In this document: piece by piece, positions 8,847 through 17,593 of the stretch
Numbering within the stretch: position 1 is the first letter of the stretch
Layout of the letters: each line of letters begins with the position of its first letter
Assembly: GCF_030010415.1 (NCBI RefSeq)
Contig: NZ_JASCSA010000010.1
From: Cobetia amphilecti
GTDB taxonomy: Bacteria; Pseudomonadota; Gammaproteobacteria; Pseudomonadales; Halomonadaceae
Length of the DNA stretch: 64,000 nucleotides
Reading direction: 5' to 3' (one strand)
Notes under the pieces: generated by a model
Database searches by the model: none
What the model was told of the DNA's origin: nothing
The model's input: the letters and a program-made list of their open reading frames with translations, nothing else
Made by a program: the position numbers and the translations under genes

Positions 8847-9275
8847 ATGCGCCTGACCTCTTTCTTGCCCTCCCTCTTGCCCTCTCGCCTGCCCCGTCGC
8901 CTGCCCCGTCGCCTGCCCCGTCGAGCAAGCGCCCTGCTGCCCGCGCTCGCCATGTTGCTCGTCGCCCTGTTGCTCGTGGCCCTGCTGCCTCGGCCGGCGG
9001 CCGCCAGCGACATGCCGTCCTACGGCCTGACCCTCGACAACGGCAAGCTCATCCCTGAGGTCCTTGAGGTGAAGGCGGGCGAGAAATTCGTCATCCAGCT
9101 GCACAACGCGGGCAATACGCCGGCCGAATTCGAGAGCAACTCCCTGCGCAAGGAGAAGGTGCTGGCACCGGGCGTGAAGTCGTTCGTCGTCATCCATCCG
9201 CTGCGCACGGGGAGCTATGACTTCTTCGATGATTTCCACCTGCCGGACGCGCGTGGCAAGGTCGTCGCCGAATAA
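8847..9275 (+). CDS. ftrB: Cupredoxin-like periplasmic protein FtrB
   Basis: FtrB is the cupredoxin-fold partner of FtrA and is proposed to oxidise ferrous iron before transport through FtrC. The 142-residue protein has an unusual N-terminus with a Leu-Pro-Arg-Arg repeat (residues about 12-26, encoded by 12-bp DNA repeats of CGCCTGCCCCGT at about 8888-8926), a hydrophobic signal segment, then the cupredoxin part with LTLDNGKLIPEVLEVKAGEKF, LHNAGNTPAEFESNSLRKEK, and the ligand-bearing LRTGSYDFFDDFH. GGAG precedes the ATG at 8847. It lies between ftrA and ftrC. Confidence 0.85.
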   Translation: MRLTSFLPSLLPSRLPRRLPRRLPRRASALLPALAMLLVALLLVALLPRPAAASDMPSYGLTLDNGKLIPEVLEVKAGEKFVIQLHNAGNTPAEFESNSLRKEKVLAPGVKSFVVIHPLRTGSYDFFDDFHLPDARGKVVAE

Positions 9276-9351
9276 GCTCGGCCACCCTGTGCCAATGACG
9301 CCTTTTTCGTCATCGATGGCGCGCACCGAACGTCAGTAGAAGAGAGTCCGC

Positions 9352-10212
9352 ATGTTTGATCAGATCCTGTTTATCGTCTGGCGTGAAAGCGTCGAAGCCA
9401 TTCTCGTCATCGGCATCATGCACGCCTGGCTGGTGCAGTCCGGCACCCGCGCGGGCCTGCGCTACCTGTGGGGCGGGGTCGTCGCCGGTCTGGTGCTGGC
9501 CGGCCTGATGGGGGCGGCGCTGATGGGCGCCAACACCTGGCTGACCGGCACCGCGCAGGAGGTCTTCCAGGCCGTACTGGTGCTGACCGCCTGCCTGTTG
9601 ATCACCCAGATGGTGCTGTGGATGCGCACCAAGGGCCGCACGCTCAAGGCCGAACTCGAGAGCGGACTGGCCAGCGCCGTCTCCTCCGGCAGCTACTGGG
9701 GCGTGGCGACGCTGGTTGCCATCGCCGTGGCGCGTGAAGGCGCGGAAACCGTCGTCTTCCTCTACGGCATGGGCGCCGCCAGCCTGCAGTCCGGCGGCAT
9801 CGCCAGCTTCGCGCTCGCTGCGGGCCTCGGCTTCGCCCTCGCGGTGGCGACCTTCATGGCGCTGCAGCTCGGTTCACGACTGTTCTCGTGGAAGCTGTTC
9901 TTCCGCGTGACCGAAATCCTGCTGTTGCTGCTGGCGGCGTCACTGCTGATGTCGGGCCTCGAGCAGCTGATCGGCCTCGGCTATCTGCCGGCGGGCCTCG
10001 ACCCGCTGTGGGATTCCAGCTGGCTGCTCGATGATGGCAGCGGCCTCGGTGGCCTGCTGGCGACCTTCGCCGGCTACCGCGCCTGGCCTGCCACGACGAT
10101 GGTGGTCGGCTATCTCGGCTACTGGGTCATCGTCGCAAGCCTCATGAAGCGTCAGCGCAAGAGGGAGCGCGTGGACCAGCGCCGTCAGCTCACTGCCCGC
10201 GCGCGCAGCTGA
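9352..10212 (+). CDS. ftrC: FTR1-family iron permease FtrC
   Basis: FtrC is an inner-membrane iron permease of the OFeT/FTR1 family. The 286-residue protein has about seven hydrophobic segments and both REXXE iron-binding motifs: RESVEAILVIG near residue 10 and REGAETVVFLYG near residue 130. The family couples iron oxidation to transport, and the neighbours FtrB (cupredoxin) and FtrD (iron-sulfur protein) are its usual redox partners. It is in the middle of the ftrABCD operon, 76 bases after ftrB and 41 bases before ftrD. Confidence 0.93.
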   Translation: MFDQILFIVWRESVEAILVIGIMHAWLVQSGTRAGLRYLWGGVVAGLVLAGLMGAALMGANTWLTGTAQEVFQAVLVLTACLLITQMVLWMRTKGRTLKAELESGLASAVSSGSYWGVATLVAIAVAREGAETVVFLYGMGAASLQSGGIASFALAAGLGFALAVATFMALQLGSRLFSWKLFFRVTEILLLLLAASLLMSGLEQLIGLGYLPAGLDPLWDSSWLLDDGSGLGGLLATFAGYRAWPATTMVVGYLGYWVIVASLMKRQRKRERVDQRRQLTARARS

Positions 10213-10253
10213 GTCTTGTTCACGCGATCTGCCAGTCAGGAGAAACGATAGTC

Positions 10254-11747
10254 ATGGCCAAGTGCGGCTCCAGCCCCCACGGTGACATAGCCAACCTCAT
10301 CGCCAGTGATGGCGGCACCTCGCCGGGCCGTCAGGCCACGCGCATCGCGCGCTTCGGACAGGCGATGCAGCAGCGGCGTGGTCTGATCCAGCTGGTGCAA
10401 TGGCTGGTGGTCGGCGTCTATGCCTTTCTGCTGGTGGTGCCGGCCATGTTGCCGCTGCCGGATTACCAGGCGCATATCCTCACCAACCTGACGGTGTTCG
10501 CCGAGTTCGTGTTCTGGGGGCTGTGGTGGCCCTTCGTGCTGATCAGCATGGTGCTGATGGGGCGGGTGTGGTGCGGTCTCTTCTGCCCCGAAGGCACCCT
10601 GACCGAAGCCGCCAGCCGCATCGGCCTCGGTCGGCCGATTCCCGGCTGGATGCGCTGGGGCGGCTGGCCCTTCGTGGCCTTCCTCGGCACCACGCTCTAT
10701 GGCCAGCTGGCCAGCGTCTATCAGTACCCGCTGGGCGCACTGGTGGTACTGGGAGGCTCGACGGTGGCCGCGATCATCGTCGGGCTGATCTACGGCAAGG
10801 GCACGCGCGTCTGGTGCCGTCAGCTGTGTCCGGTGAATGGCGTCTTCAATCTGCTGGCGCGCCTGTCACCGACCCACTTCCGTACCGACCAGGCCCGCTG
10901 GAACGCCCACAACCAGGCTGTCCGTCAGGGCAACGCCGTGCGCATGCACGCTCCTGACTGCGCGCCGCTGATTCCGCTCAAGCAGCTCGACAGCGCCGGT
11001 GACTGCCATGTCTGCGGACGCTGCAGCGGCTACAAGGACGCGATGCAGCTGGAGTGGCGTGCGCCGGGGGTAGAGCTGGTCGAGCCGCCGCAGCCGGTGC
11101 GCTTTACCCACTACTCGGTGCTGGTGTTCGGCCTGCTCGGCATCGCTATCGGCGCCTTCAGCTGGAGCGCCAGCCCGTGGTTCGTCACCCTCAAGCAGCA
11201 GCTGGCCTTCTGGCTGATCGATCACGACCTGATGTGGCCACTGACCACCACCCTGCCGACCTGGATTCTGACCAACTACCCCGAGCACAACGATGTCTTC
11301 AACCTGCTCGATGGCAGTCTGATCACGCTGTGGATCGTGGTCGGTGGCGGCCTGCTGGGCGCACTCACCAGCCTGCCGCTGCTGCTGGGCAACTGGCTGA
11401 TGGGTGGCAAGGCGACGCTGTCACGCCTGTGGCACCTCTCGCTGAGCCTGATTCCGCTGGGCGGGCTGGGCGTGTTTCTCGGCCTCTCCGCCACCACCAT
11501 GACGCTGCTGCGCGGTGACGGCATCAATCTCACCTGGGCCAATGATCTGCGCGCCACCCTGCTGGCACTGGCCTGCCTGTGGGGGCTGCGGCTGGCCTGG
11601 CGCATTACCGGTGAGCAGCGCAACGGCGAGCAACGCAACGGCGGCCTGCTCGCCGGCAACGCTGCACGGCTGATCGGTACCGCGAGTGTCGCGCTGGCCT
11701 GCCTGCCCGCACTGGGCGTCTGGTATCTGATGTTCTGGGGCTGGTGA
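10254..11747 (+). CDS. ftrD: Membrane iron-sulfur protein FtrD (NapH/RdxA-like)
   Basis: FtrD is a polytopic membrane protein with cysteine clusters that is thought to accept electrons in the FtrABCD system. It has 497 residues. Cysteine motifs are GRVWCGLFCPEGTLTE (CxxxCP), RVWCRQLCPVNGVF (CxxxCP) and the ferredoxin-like DCHVCGRCSGYKDA with an upstream Cys in APDCAPLIP. About ten hydrophobic segments surround these. The C-terminal third (residues about 330-497) is all membrane segments. It is the last gene of the operon, followed by a strong hairpin shared with the convergent emrB gene. Confidence 0.88.
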   Translation: MAKCGSSPHGDIANLIASDGGTSPGRQATRIARFGQAMQQRRGLIQLVQWLVVGVYAFLLVVPAMLPLPDYQAHILTNLTVFAEFVFWGLWWPFVLISMVLMGRVWCGLFCPEGTLTEAASRIGLGRPIPGWMRWGGWPFVAFLGTTLYGQLASVYQYPLGALVVLGGSTVAAIIVGLIYGKGTRVWCRQLCPVNGVFNLLARLSPTHFRTDQARWNAHNQAVRQGNAVRMHAPDCAPLIPLKQLDSAGDCHVCGRCSGYKDAMQLEWRAPGVELVEPPQPVRFTHYSVLVFGLLGIAIGAFSWSASPWFVTLKQQLAFWLIDHDLMWPLTTTLPTWILTNYPEHNDVFNLLDGSLITLWIVVGGGLLGALTSLPLLLGNWLMGGKATLSRLWHLSLSLIPLGGLGVFLGLSATTMTLLRGDGINLTWANDLRATLLALACLWGLRLAWRITGEQRNGEQRNGGLLAGNAARLIGTASVALACLPALGVWYLMFWGW

Positions 11748-11796
11748 CGCCCTGCTGGCTGGATGCTGGCTGACTGACAGCGGCTCAATGCCTGAC

Positions 11797-11863
11797 ACAC
11801 CAAGGCTTGAAACACCAAGGCTTGAAAGACAAAGATCCGCCGATTGGCGGGTCTTTGTCTTTC
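11797..11863. terminator. Direct repeat and bidirectional terminator, ftrD/emrB
   Basis: Two exact 15-bp repeats (ACACCAAGGCTTGAA at 11797 and 11812) run into a long hairpin at 11824-11863. GAAAGACAAAGATCCGCC pairs with GGCGGGTCTTTGTCTTTC (one G-T pair) over a 4-nt loop. It sits between convergent genes and can act in both directions. Confidence 0.85.
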
Positions 11864-11915
11864 AGCGACAAGCGGCGTTTTCTCAAAGTACGATCAAGGA
11901 GCCTTCAAGGCGCCA

Positions 11916-13538
11916 TCAGTGCGCTGGGCTCTGTTCGGCACTTTCGCTGGCATCCGCCTTGCTGGCCGGGTCTTGCGGGCGACGGAACAGGAAGGCCGCC
12001 ACGCTGCCGAGCACATAGACCGCGCCCAGCCACAGGAAGATATTGTCGAAGGCCAGCACCTCGGCCTGGATGCTGATGCGCTGGGCGATCATCTGCACAC
12101 CGGCCTGCCACGGATCAGCCAGCCCCGCGAAGGTCGACTGATAGCTTGCCAGCTGATCGATCACCACCTGGCGGCTCTGGTCGATGGCCCCGATCATCTG
12201 GTTCCAGTGATAGTCCTCACGCAGCTCGCGGATGGTGTCGATCAGCGCCAGTCCCACCGCGCCGCCCAGGTTGCGCATCACGTTGAACAGGCCACTGCCG
12301 TTGCCTATCTCGTGGGGCGCCAGACGTCCCATCGCCAGCCGGGAGACCGACAGCAGCACCATGATCTGGCCCGCGCCGCGGATCACCTGCGGCCAGAAGA
12401 AGTCATCGAAGCCCGAGTCCGAGGTCAGGTGCACGTTCATGCCGGTGCCGAGACCGGTCAGCACCAGGCCGATGCACAGCATCAGGCGCAGGTCGATGCG
12501 ATCGGAAAGCTTGCCCGCCACCGGCGCCATCAGGAACATCACCACGCCGCTGACGAACATCACCTGCCCGATCTGCACGCTGGAGAAGCCGGAAATCGAA
12601 CCGAGAAACAGCGGCACCAGATAGACCAGCCCGTAGAGCACCACGCCGATCCAGAAGCCGATGATCGCCCCCAGCGCGAAGTTGCGGTCCCTGAACACCC
12701 GCAGGTCGACGATGGGGTTACTGGTCGTCAGCACGCGCCAGAAGAAGCCGACCGCCGCCACCGCGCACACCACGCTCCAGAACAGGATCAGTGAACTGGC
12801 GAACCAGTCATCGCCGGGCCCCTCCTCGAGCACGAATTCGAGGCTGCCGAGAAAGACCGCCATCAGCGCCAGGCCCAGCGTATCCAGACGGCTGAGCAGG
12901 CCGCGGTCGCCGCGGTCGATCTCCAGATTGCGCCACACCAGCGCCGCCACGATGATGCCCGGCACCAGATTGACCAGAAACAGCCAATGCCAGCTCATGT
13001 ATTCGGTGATGTAGCCGCCGACGGACGGCCCGATGGAGGGCGCCATGGTCGCCACCAGGCCGATCACCGCCTGGATGCTGCCCATCATGCGGCGCGGGAA
13101 GATCGAGAAACTTGCCGCCTGGGTCAGCGGAATCATCGCCCCGCCCATGAAGCCCTGGACCGCACGCAGCACGATCAGGGCTTCCAGCGAGGTCGAGAGC
13201 GCACAGCCCAGACTCGCCAGCGTGAAGCCCAGCGCCGAGACGGTCAGCACCAGCCGCGTCGAGAAGATGCGCGCCAGCATGCCGGAGAGCGGAATCATCA
13301 CGATCTCGGCGATCAGGTAGCTGGTCTGCACCCAGGAAATCTGGTCCTGACTGGCGGCCAGGCCCGCCTGCAGCTCGTTGAGCGAGCTGGACACGATCTG
13401 AATATCCAGAATCGCCATGAACATGCCGAACACCGCGGCCACGAAGCCGATCTGCTGGCGGCGCGTCGGCATGTCACTGGCGGTGCCCGCCGGGGGCTGG
13501 CTCGGAGGCTGAGCCGAGGGCTGGGTCGTCTCAGCCAT
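11916..13538 (-). CDS. DHA2-family MFS efflux transporter (EmrB-like)
   Basis: This 540-residue protein is a 14-segment major facilitator of the drug:H+ antiporter-2 family. Motif A-like MLARIFSTRLVLT, motif C-like QGFMGGAMIPLTQA and the EmrB hallmark SYLIAEIVMIPLSG are visible. EmrB-type pumps work with a periplasmic adaptor and an outer-membrane channel to expel hydrophobic compounds. The adaptor gene lies just upstream: its TAA is 2 bases before this ATG. The pair is controlled in all likelihood by the divergent TetR gene at 14943. The substrate cannot be deduced. Confidence 0.92.
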   Translation of the reverse strand: MAETTQPSAQPPSQPPAGTASDMPTRRQQIGFVAAVFGMFMAILDIQIVSSSLNELQAGLAASQDQISWVQTSYLIAEIVMIPLSGMLARIFSTRLVLTVSALGFTLASLGCALSTSLEALIVLRAVQGFMGGAMIPLTQAASFSIFPRRMMGSIQAVIGLVATMAPSIGPSVGGYITEYMSWHWLFLVNLVPGIIVAALVWRNLEIDRGDRGLLSRLDTLGLALMAVFLGSLEFVLEEGPGDDWFASSLILFWSVVCAVAAVGFFWRVLTTSNPIVDLRVFRDRNFALGAIIGFWIGVVLYGLVYLVPLFLGSISGFSSVQIGQVMFVSGVVMFLMAPVAGKLSDRIDLRLMLCIGLVLTGLGTGMNVHLTSDSGFDDFFWPQVIRGAGQIMVLLSVSRLAMGRLAPHEIGNGSGLFNVMRNLGGAVGLALIDTIRELREDYHWNQMIGAIDQSRQVVIDQLASYQSTFAGLADPWQAGVQMIAQRISIQAEVLAFDNIFLWLGAVYVLGSVAAFLFRRPQDPASKADASESAEQSPAH

Positions 13539-13540
13539 GC

Positions 13541-14698
13541 TTACTGCGCTCCGCGATCAGCGCTAGCGACCTGCGCGGCATCGGGCGCGATGACAGCGTC
13601 GGAGGTGACGTCGTCGGCGATGACGTCCTTGGAGAGGCTATCGACGGCATAGGTGCCGGTGTCCGAAAGCTCTCGTGTATCGACGCTGGGGATGACCGAC
13701 AGACCGGCGCGCAGACGCGGCAGCGCATCCGCTGGGCCGGTCAGGCGAATGCGCACCGGCACACGCTGGACGATCTTGTTGAAGTTGCCGGTGGCGTTGT
13801 CGGTCGGCAGCAGGCTGAACTCGGTGCCGGTCGCCGGTGCCAGGCTGTCCACCACGCCCTCAAACTCGATGTCCGGGTAGGCATCCACTTCGAGACTGAC
13901 CGGCTGGCCGACGCGCATGCGCTCGGTCTGGGTTTCCTTGTAGTTGGCCACCACATAGGCGCTCTTCACCGGCACCAGCTGCATCAGGGTCAACGAGGCG
14001 CTGGCCATGGTGCCCACCTCGACACTGCGATTGCCGACCACGCCATCCTGCGGCGCGTAGATCGAGGTCTTCTCCAGCTGGTGGCGCGCGTAGGCGAGAT
14101 CCGCCGCTGCTGACACCACCTGGGCACGCGCCGATTCCAGCTGCGCCTTGTAGACCTCAAGCTGCTGCCGGGCAGACACCAGCGCGGCCTGCTTCTGGGC
14201 AACGCTCGCCTCGGCGGTGCGCATGGTCACCTGGTCATCTTCATAGGATTGACGCGAGGCGTAGCTGCGGCTCTCCAGACTTCTGGAGCGCTTGAGATGC
14301 AGCGCCGCCTGATCGCGTTCGGCCTTGGCCGAGGCCAGCGCGGCCTTGGCCTCGTCGATCTTCGCGCCTTGCAGGTCCAGCTGACGCTCGGCCTGGACTT
14401 CCCCGGTGCGGGCGTTGTCCAGCGCGGCACTGGCCTGGTCCAGATTGGCCCTGGCATCTTCGTCATCCAGCTGCACCAGCAACTGCCCCTTCTTCACCGG
14501 CTGGTTGTCATGCACCAGCATGCGCGTCACCCGCGCGGTGATCTCGGAACGCACCGCGACGCTGTCGGTGCGCACATAGGCGTTGTCGGTCTCCTGCATG
14601 AAGCGCCCGACCTGCCACCATTCGCCCCCCATCACTCCGCCAGCGATCACGCCCGCCACCACGATGAGTGCCACGACACCCTTGCCTGCCTTGTTCAT
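13541..14698 (-). CDS. HlyD/EmrA-type membrane fusion protein
   Basis: The 385-residue periplasmic adaptor has one N-terminal membrane segment (GVVALIVVAGVIAGGVMGG), a split lipoyl/barrel-sandwich domain (AVRSEITARVTRMLVHDN and IYAPQDGVVGNRSVEVG) around a long Ala/Gln-rich coiled-coil hairpin (residues about 80-200), and a beta-barrel domain. EmrA family members bridge the EmrB pump to TolC. I start it at the ATG at 14698 (MNKAGKG); the frame is open upstream to 14770, but that part lacks adaptor character. It forms an operon with the MFS gene. Confidence 0.92.
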   Translation of the reverse strand: MNKAGKGVVALIVVAGVIAGGVMGGEWWQVGRFMQETDNAYVRTDSVAVRSEITARVTRMLVHDNQPVKKGQLLVQLDDEDARANLDQASAALDNARTGEVQAERQLDLQGAKIDEAKAALASAKAERDQAALHLKRSRSLESRSYASRQSYEDDQVTMRTAEASVAQKQAALVSARQQLEVYKAQLESARAQVVSAAADLAYARHQLEKTSIYAPQDGVVGNRSVEVGTMASASLTLMQLVPVKSAYVVANYKETQTERMRVGQPVSLEVDAYPDIEFEGVVDSLAPATGTEFSLLPTDNATGNFNKIVQRVPVRIRLTGPADALPRLRAGLSVIPSVDTRELSDTGTYAVDSLSKDVIADDVTSDAVIAPDAAQVASADRGAQ

Positions 14699-14817
14699 TC
14701 GGCGACTCTCTCTTGCTGCCTGTCGGTGACAGGCGTGTAATCTGTCTGACGCTGCGGATGAGGCGGCCACGGCGCTTGCGAGCGCTCAGGCCACGGCTGT
14801 CATCTTGCATCGCCACA

Positions 14818-14839
14818 AAGTGTAATGAATACTACACTT
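14818..14839. promoter_or_regulatory. Dyad operator between emrA-like and tetR genes
   Basis: AAGTGTA and TACACTT form perfect 7-bp arms separated by 8 bases, in an AT-rich patch of the divergent region. A symmetric site of this size is typical for TetR-family dimers and probably binds the regulator encoded at 14943. Confidence 0.6.
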
Positions 14840-14942
14840 CCTTGAGGCAGCCCCGACAGTTTCGACAGACAGCGTCTCTCGTTCGCAATATCGCAACCTT
14901 GCCTGTTTCAGGCGGTTTCCGGATCACAGACAGGACACTCAC

Positions 14943-15620
14943 ATGACTGATTCGCCCTCATCAGAGACCGCCCCTGACTCGGGAAGCACCGCGACTCGCG
15001 CCTCACCGCGCGGGGAAGCACGCCGCAAACGCCAGCTGGAAGTCGCCCGCGAACACTTCCTCGAACACGGCTTCGCCGCGACCAGCATCAATGAGATCGC
15101 CCGGCAGGCCGGCGGATCACTGGCAACGCTGTATCGTAATTTCGGCAACAAGGACGGCCTGTTTCTGGCCGTGATGCAGCAGGAGGCGCAGACGGTGTGG
15201 TCGGTGATGGACCACGAAGCCAACGAGACACGCAGTGTCGAGGAAGCGCTGGAAGACTTCGGCATGGCGATGCTGGCGCTGGCCCTCGCGCCCGAACTGA
15301 TCCGCCTGTTCCGTGGCCTCGCCTTCGAGAGCGGCCGCAATCCGCAGCTCGGCAAGCTGTTCCTCGACAACGGCCCCAAGCTGACCCGACAACGCCTGGC
15401 AGGCTACCTGTCGCGTCAGGTCGCCGAGGGCCACCTGCCGTCCACCGGCCTCGGCCAGGAGCCACTGGCCGCCGCCAACCTGCTCACCGGCATGCTGCTC
15501 AACCCGCTGCATGTCGACGCCCTGCTCGGCTGCCCACCCGACACCGCAAGCCCCGAACAACTCCGCCCACATGTCAGACGCTGCGTGCGCGTATTCCTGG
15601 CAGGTTTCGGGGCAAGTTAG
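14943..15620 (+). CDS. TetR/AcrR family transcriptional regulator
   Basis: The 225-residue protein has the TetR helix-turn-helix at residues about 30-75 (FAATSINEIARQAGGS followed by LATLYRNFGNKDGLFLAVM), then a ligand-binding helical domain. Divergent orientation to the EmrAB-type pump and the dyad operator at 14818 suggest that it represses the pump until an inducer binds. The C-terminus is odd: the last codons (LAGFGAS and the stop) are the first unit of a seven-copy 28/29-bp tandem array that continues for about 170 bases past the gene. Confidence 0.9.
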   Translation: MTDSPSSETAPDSGSTATRASPRGEARRKRQLEVAREHFLEHGFAATSINEIARQAGGSLATLYRNFGNKDGLFLAVMQQEAQTVWSVMDHEANETRSVEEALEDFGMAMLALALAPELIRLFRGLAFESGRNPQLGKLFLDNGPKLTRQRLAGYLSRQVAEGHLPSTGLGQEPLAAANLLTGMLLNPLHVDALLGCPPDTASPEQLRPHVRRCVRVFLAGFGAS

Positions 15621-15786
15621 AGAGCTGGCAGGTTTCGGGGGCAAGTTGAAGAGCTGGCAGGTTTCGGTGCCAGTTAGAAAGCTTGCCGGCTTCGGGGCAA
15701 GTTGAAGAGCTGGCAGGTTTCGGGGGCAAGTCAGAGAGCTTGCCGGCTTCGGGGCAAGTTGAAGAGCTGGCAGGTTTCGGTGCCTG
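15597..15786 (+). repeat. Seven-unit 28/29-bp tandem repeat starting inside the tetR 3' end
   Basis: Units start at 15597, 15625, 15654, 15682, 15710, 15739 and 15767 (last one partial). Two flavours alternate: CTGGCAGGTTTCGG and CTTGCCGGCTTCGG, followed by GGCAAGTTGAAGAG-like sequence. The second flavour can fold (CTTGCC with GGCAAG). The first unit contains the last seven codons and the stop codon of the TetR gene. Confidence 0.9.
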
Positions 15787-15893
15787 AGGCACAAGCTGTG
15801 AAAGGAAAGCGGGTACACGCTCATCTAGGGAGGATTGAAGAGGCGAAAAGCGAGGGTCGAGGATGAGTAAAGGCTCGGGCAGCACTGCCGGCT

Positions 15894-17528
15894 TCAGGGC
15901 GTGTGGGTGAACTTCTGCATCTTCTTGACCAGCGTCGACTGGTTGATCCCCAGCGATGCCGCCGCAGCGCGAGTGGTGCGGTGCTTCTCCAGGGCTTGCT
16001 CGATCAAGCGCCGCTCCAGAGCTTCGGTATGTTCCTTCAGCGTGCGCTCCGGTGAGCCATCCTCCGGGGCGGTTATCGCGCCGAGTATCATCGAGTCATC
16101 CCACCCGGAATTGGCATGCGCCGCAAGATACTCTGCCGGCAGGACATCGGACGTGATCACCTCGTTGGTGGTAGTCACCACGAGGCGCTCCACCAGATTG
16201 ATCAACTCACGGATATTGCCGGGCCATGCATGGCCGCCCAGCAGTTCGAGCACTTCAGGATCAAGGCGCCGGACCAGTGCATGACGCTGACAGAAATGGC
16301 GGAGGTAATGCTGCAGCAGCGGGATCACTTCGCTGCGCCGCTCACGCAGCGGTGGCAGCGTGATGGGCACGACACTCAGGCGATAGTAGAAGTCTTCCCG
16401 GAAGCGCCCCTCCTTCACCCGAGCAGCCAGATCATGATGTGAGGCGGTCAGCAGACGGACATTGGTGCGCCGAAGCTCTGTCCCGCCGACAGGCATGAAA
16501 CGCTGCTCCTCGACGACCTTCAACAACTTGGCCTGCAATGAAAGCGGCAGATCACCGATCTCATCCAGGAAGAGCGTGCCACCATTGGCGACGTCCAGAA
16601 GCCCCTGCTTGCCACGTGCGTTTGCACCGGTGAAGGCGCCAGGCGCATAGCCGAACAACTCGGCTTCCAGCAGTCCTTCCGGCAAGGCAGCACAGTTGAG
16701 CTCAAGGAATACCCCCTCGGCACGCGTGCTGTGCTCGTGAAGATAGCGGGCCAGCAGCGTCTTGCCCGTTCCCGTCTCGCCCTGAATCAACACCTTCACA
16801 TCAGTGGCAGCCACGCGTTCCGCCAACGCGAAACAGTCGGCAGTAGCGTCACTGGTCACCAGCTCCAGCGACTGTTCATCCGTCCCGGAGCTGACGCTGT
16901 AGGTGTCATGCAGAGAGTGCAGTTGGCGCAACTGCTCCTGTGCATGCTTGGCGCGCAGCAGCTCGGTGATATCGCGCACGCTGGTGACCACATGGCTCAA
17001 GGTGCCGTCGTGGGCCAACATCGGGAGACCGCTGACCAATATCTTGCGGCCATCGCGCAGACTCTGCACGAGGGTGACGGGCTTGCCGTCACGGATGACC
17101 TCCAATGACACCGACTTGGAGATATACCCCCGGCGCACCAGCTCCTGCATGTGATGCCCCAGCACGTCACTGCGCTTGAGCCCGGTAATACGCTCATAGG
17201 CCTGATTGATGGCGACGGTCACGCCACGCCCATCGGTGATATAGACACCGTCATGCAGGGCATCCAGCAAACGCTGGGTCGGTACCTGAGCCAGCAGATC
17301 AGACGCCGGATTCGCGCCAACCTCCGTGGCATCCTTCCCGGTTGAGCTGCCCCGCTGATTGGAGAGCGCGAGGCGTTCCTTGAGTTCCGCGGCGGACTCC
17401 ACCTCCTGACGCGTCAAGACACCGATAACCTCACCACGTGTATCGATGACCTTGACGGCCTCCAGTGACTGGCGCTCCAGCAATGCCAGCGCTGCTTCAA
17501 GCCTGAGATCCTGCTCCACGTTCTGCAT
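15894..17528 (-). CDS. Sigma-54-dependent activator with PAS domain
   Basis: This 544-residue enhancer-binding protein activates RNA polymerase carrying sigma-54. An N-terminal CBS-like half domain (residues about 5-50, VKVIDTRGEVIGVLTRQEV) comes first. A PAS domain (about 90-210, with DGVYITDGRGVTVAINQAYERI written as its start) follows. The AAA+ core has Walker A GETGTGKTLL, the sigma-54 loop GAFTGA, and Walker B GGTLFLDEIGDLP. A Fis-type helix-turn-helix ends the protein (RAAAASLGINQSTLVKKM). The ATG at 17528 follows GGGGGAG; a TTG at 17597 was rejected. It lies 65 bases after the permease gene in the same direction and probably controls the ADH-permease unit. Confidence 0.93.
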   Translation of the reverse strand: MQNVEQDLRLEAALALLERQSLEAVKVIDTRGEVIGVLTRQEVESAAELKERLALSNQRGSSTGKDATEVGANPASDLLAQVPTQRLLDALHDGVYITDGRGVTVAINQAYERITGLKRSDVLGHHMQELVRRGYISKSVSLEVIRDGKPVTLVQSLRDGRKILVSGLPMLAHDGTLSHVVTSVRDITELLRAKHAQEQLRQLHSLHDTYSVSSGTDEQSLELVTSDATADCFALAERVAATDVKVLIQGETGTGKTLLARYLHEHSTRAEGVFLELNCAALPEGLLEAELFGYAPGAFTGANARGKQGLLDVANGGTLFLDEIGDLPLSLQAKLLKVVEEQRFMPVGGTELRRTNVRLLTASHHDLAARVKEGRFREDFYYRLSVVPITLPPLRERRSEVIPLLQHYLRHFCQRHALVRRLDPEVLELLGGHAWPGNIRELINLVERLVVTTTNEVITSDVLPAEYLAAHANSGWDDSMILGAITAPEDGSPERTLKEHTEALERRLIEQALEKHRTTRAAAASLGINQSTLVKKMQKFTHTP

Positions 17529-17593
17529 TGACGACTCCCCCGGCAGAAACCCCCGCGCGCTCAGGCGGCGGGGGGACATGGGGTCACGATACG

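Noticed and set aside
11844..12794. 316-codon plus-strand frame opposite the MFS gene
   Set aside because: Shadow frame, His/Gln/Arg-rich, starts inside the terminator region and lacks a ribosome site.
15597..15786. CRISPR array
   Set aside because: Repeats are head-to-tail with no unique spacers and no cas genes nearby, so this is a plain tandem repeat.
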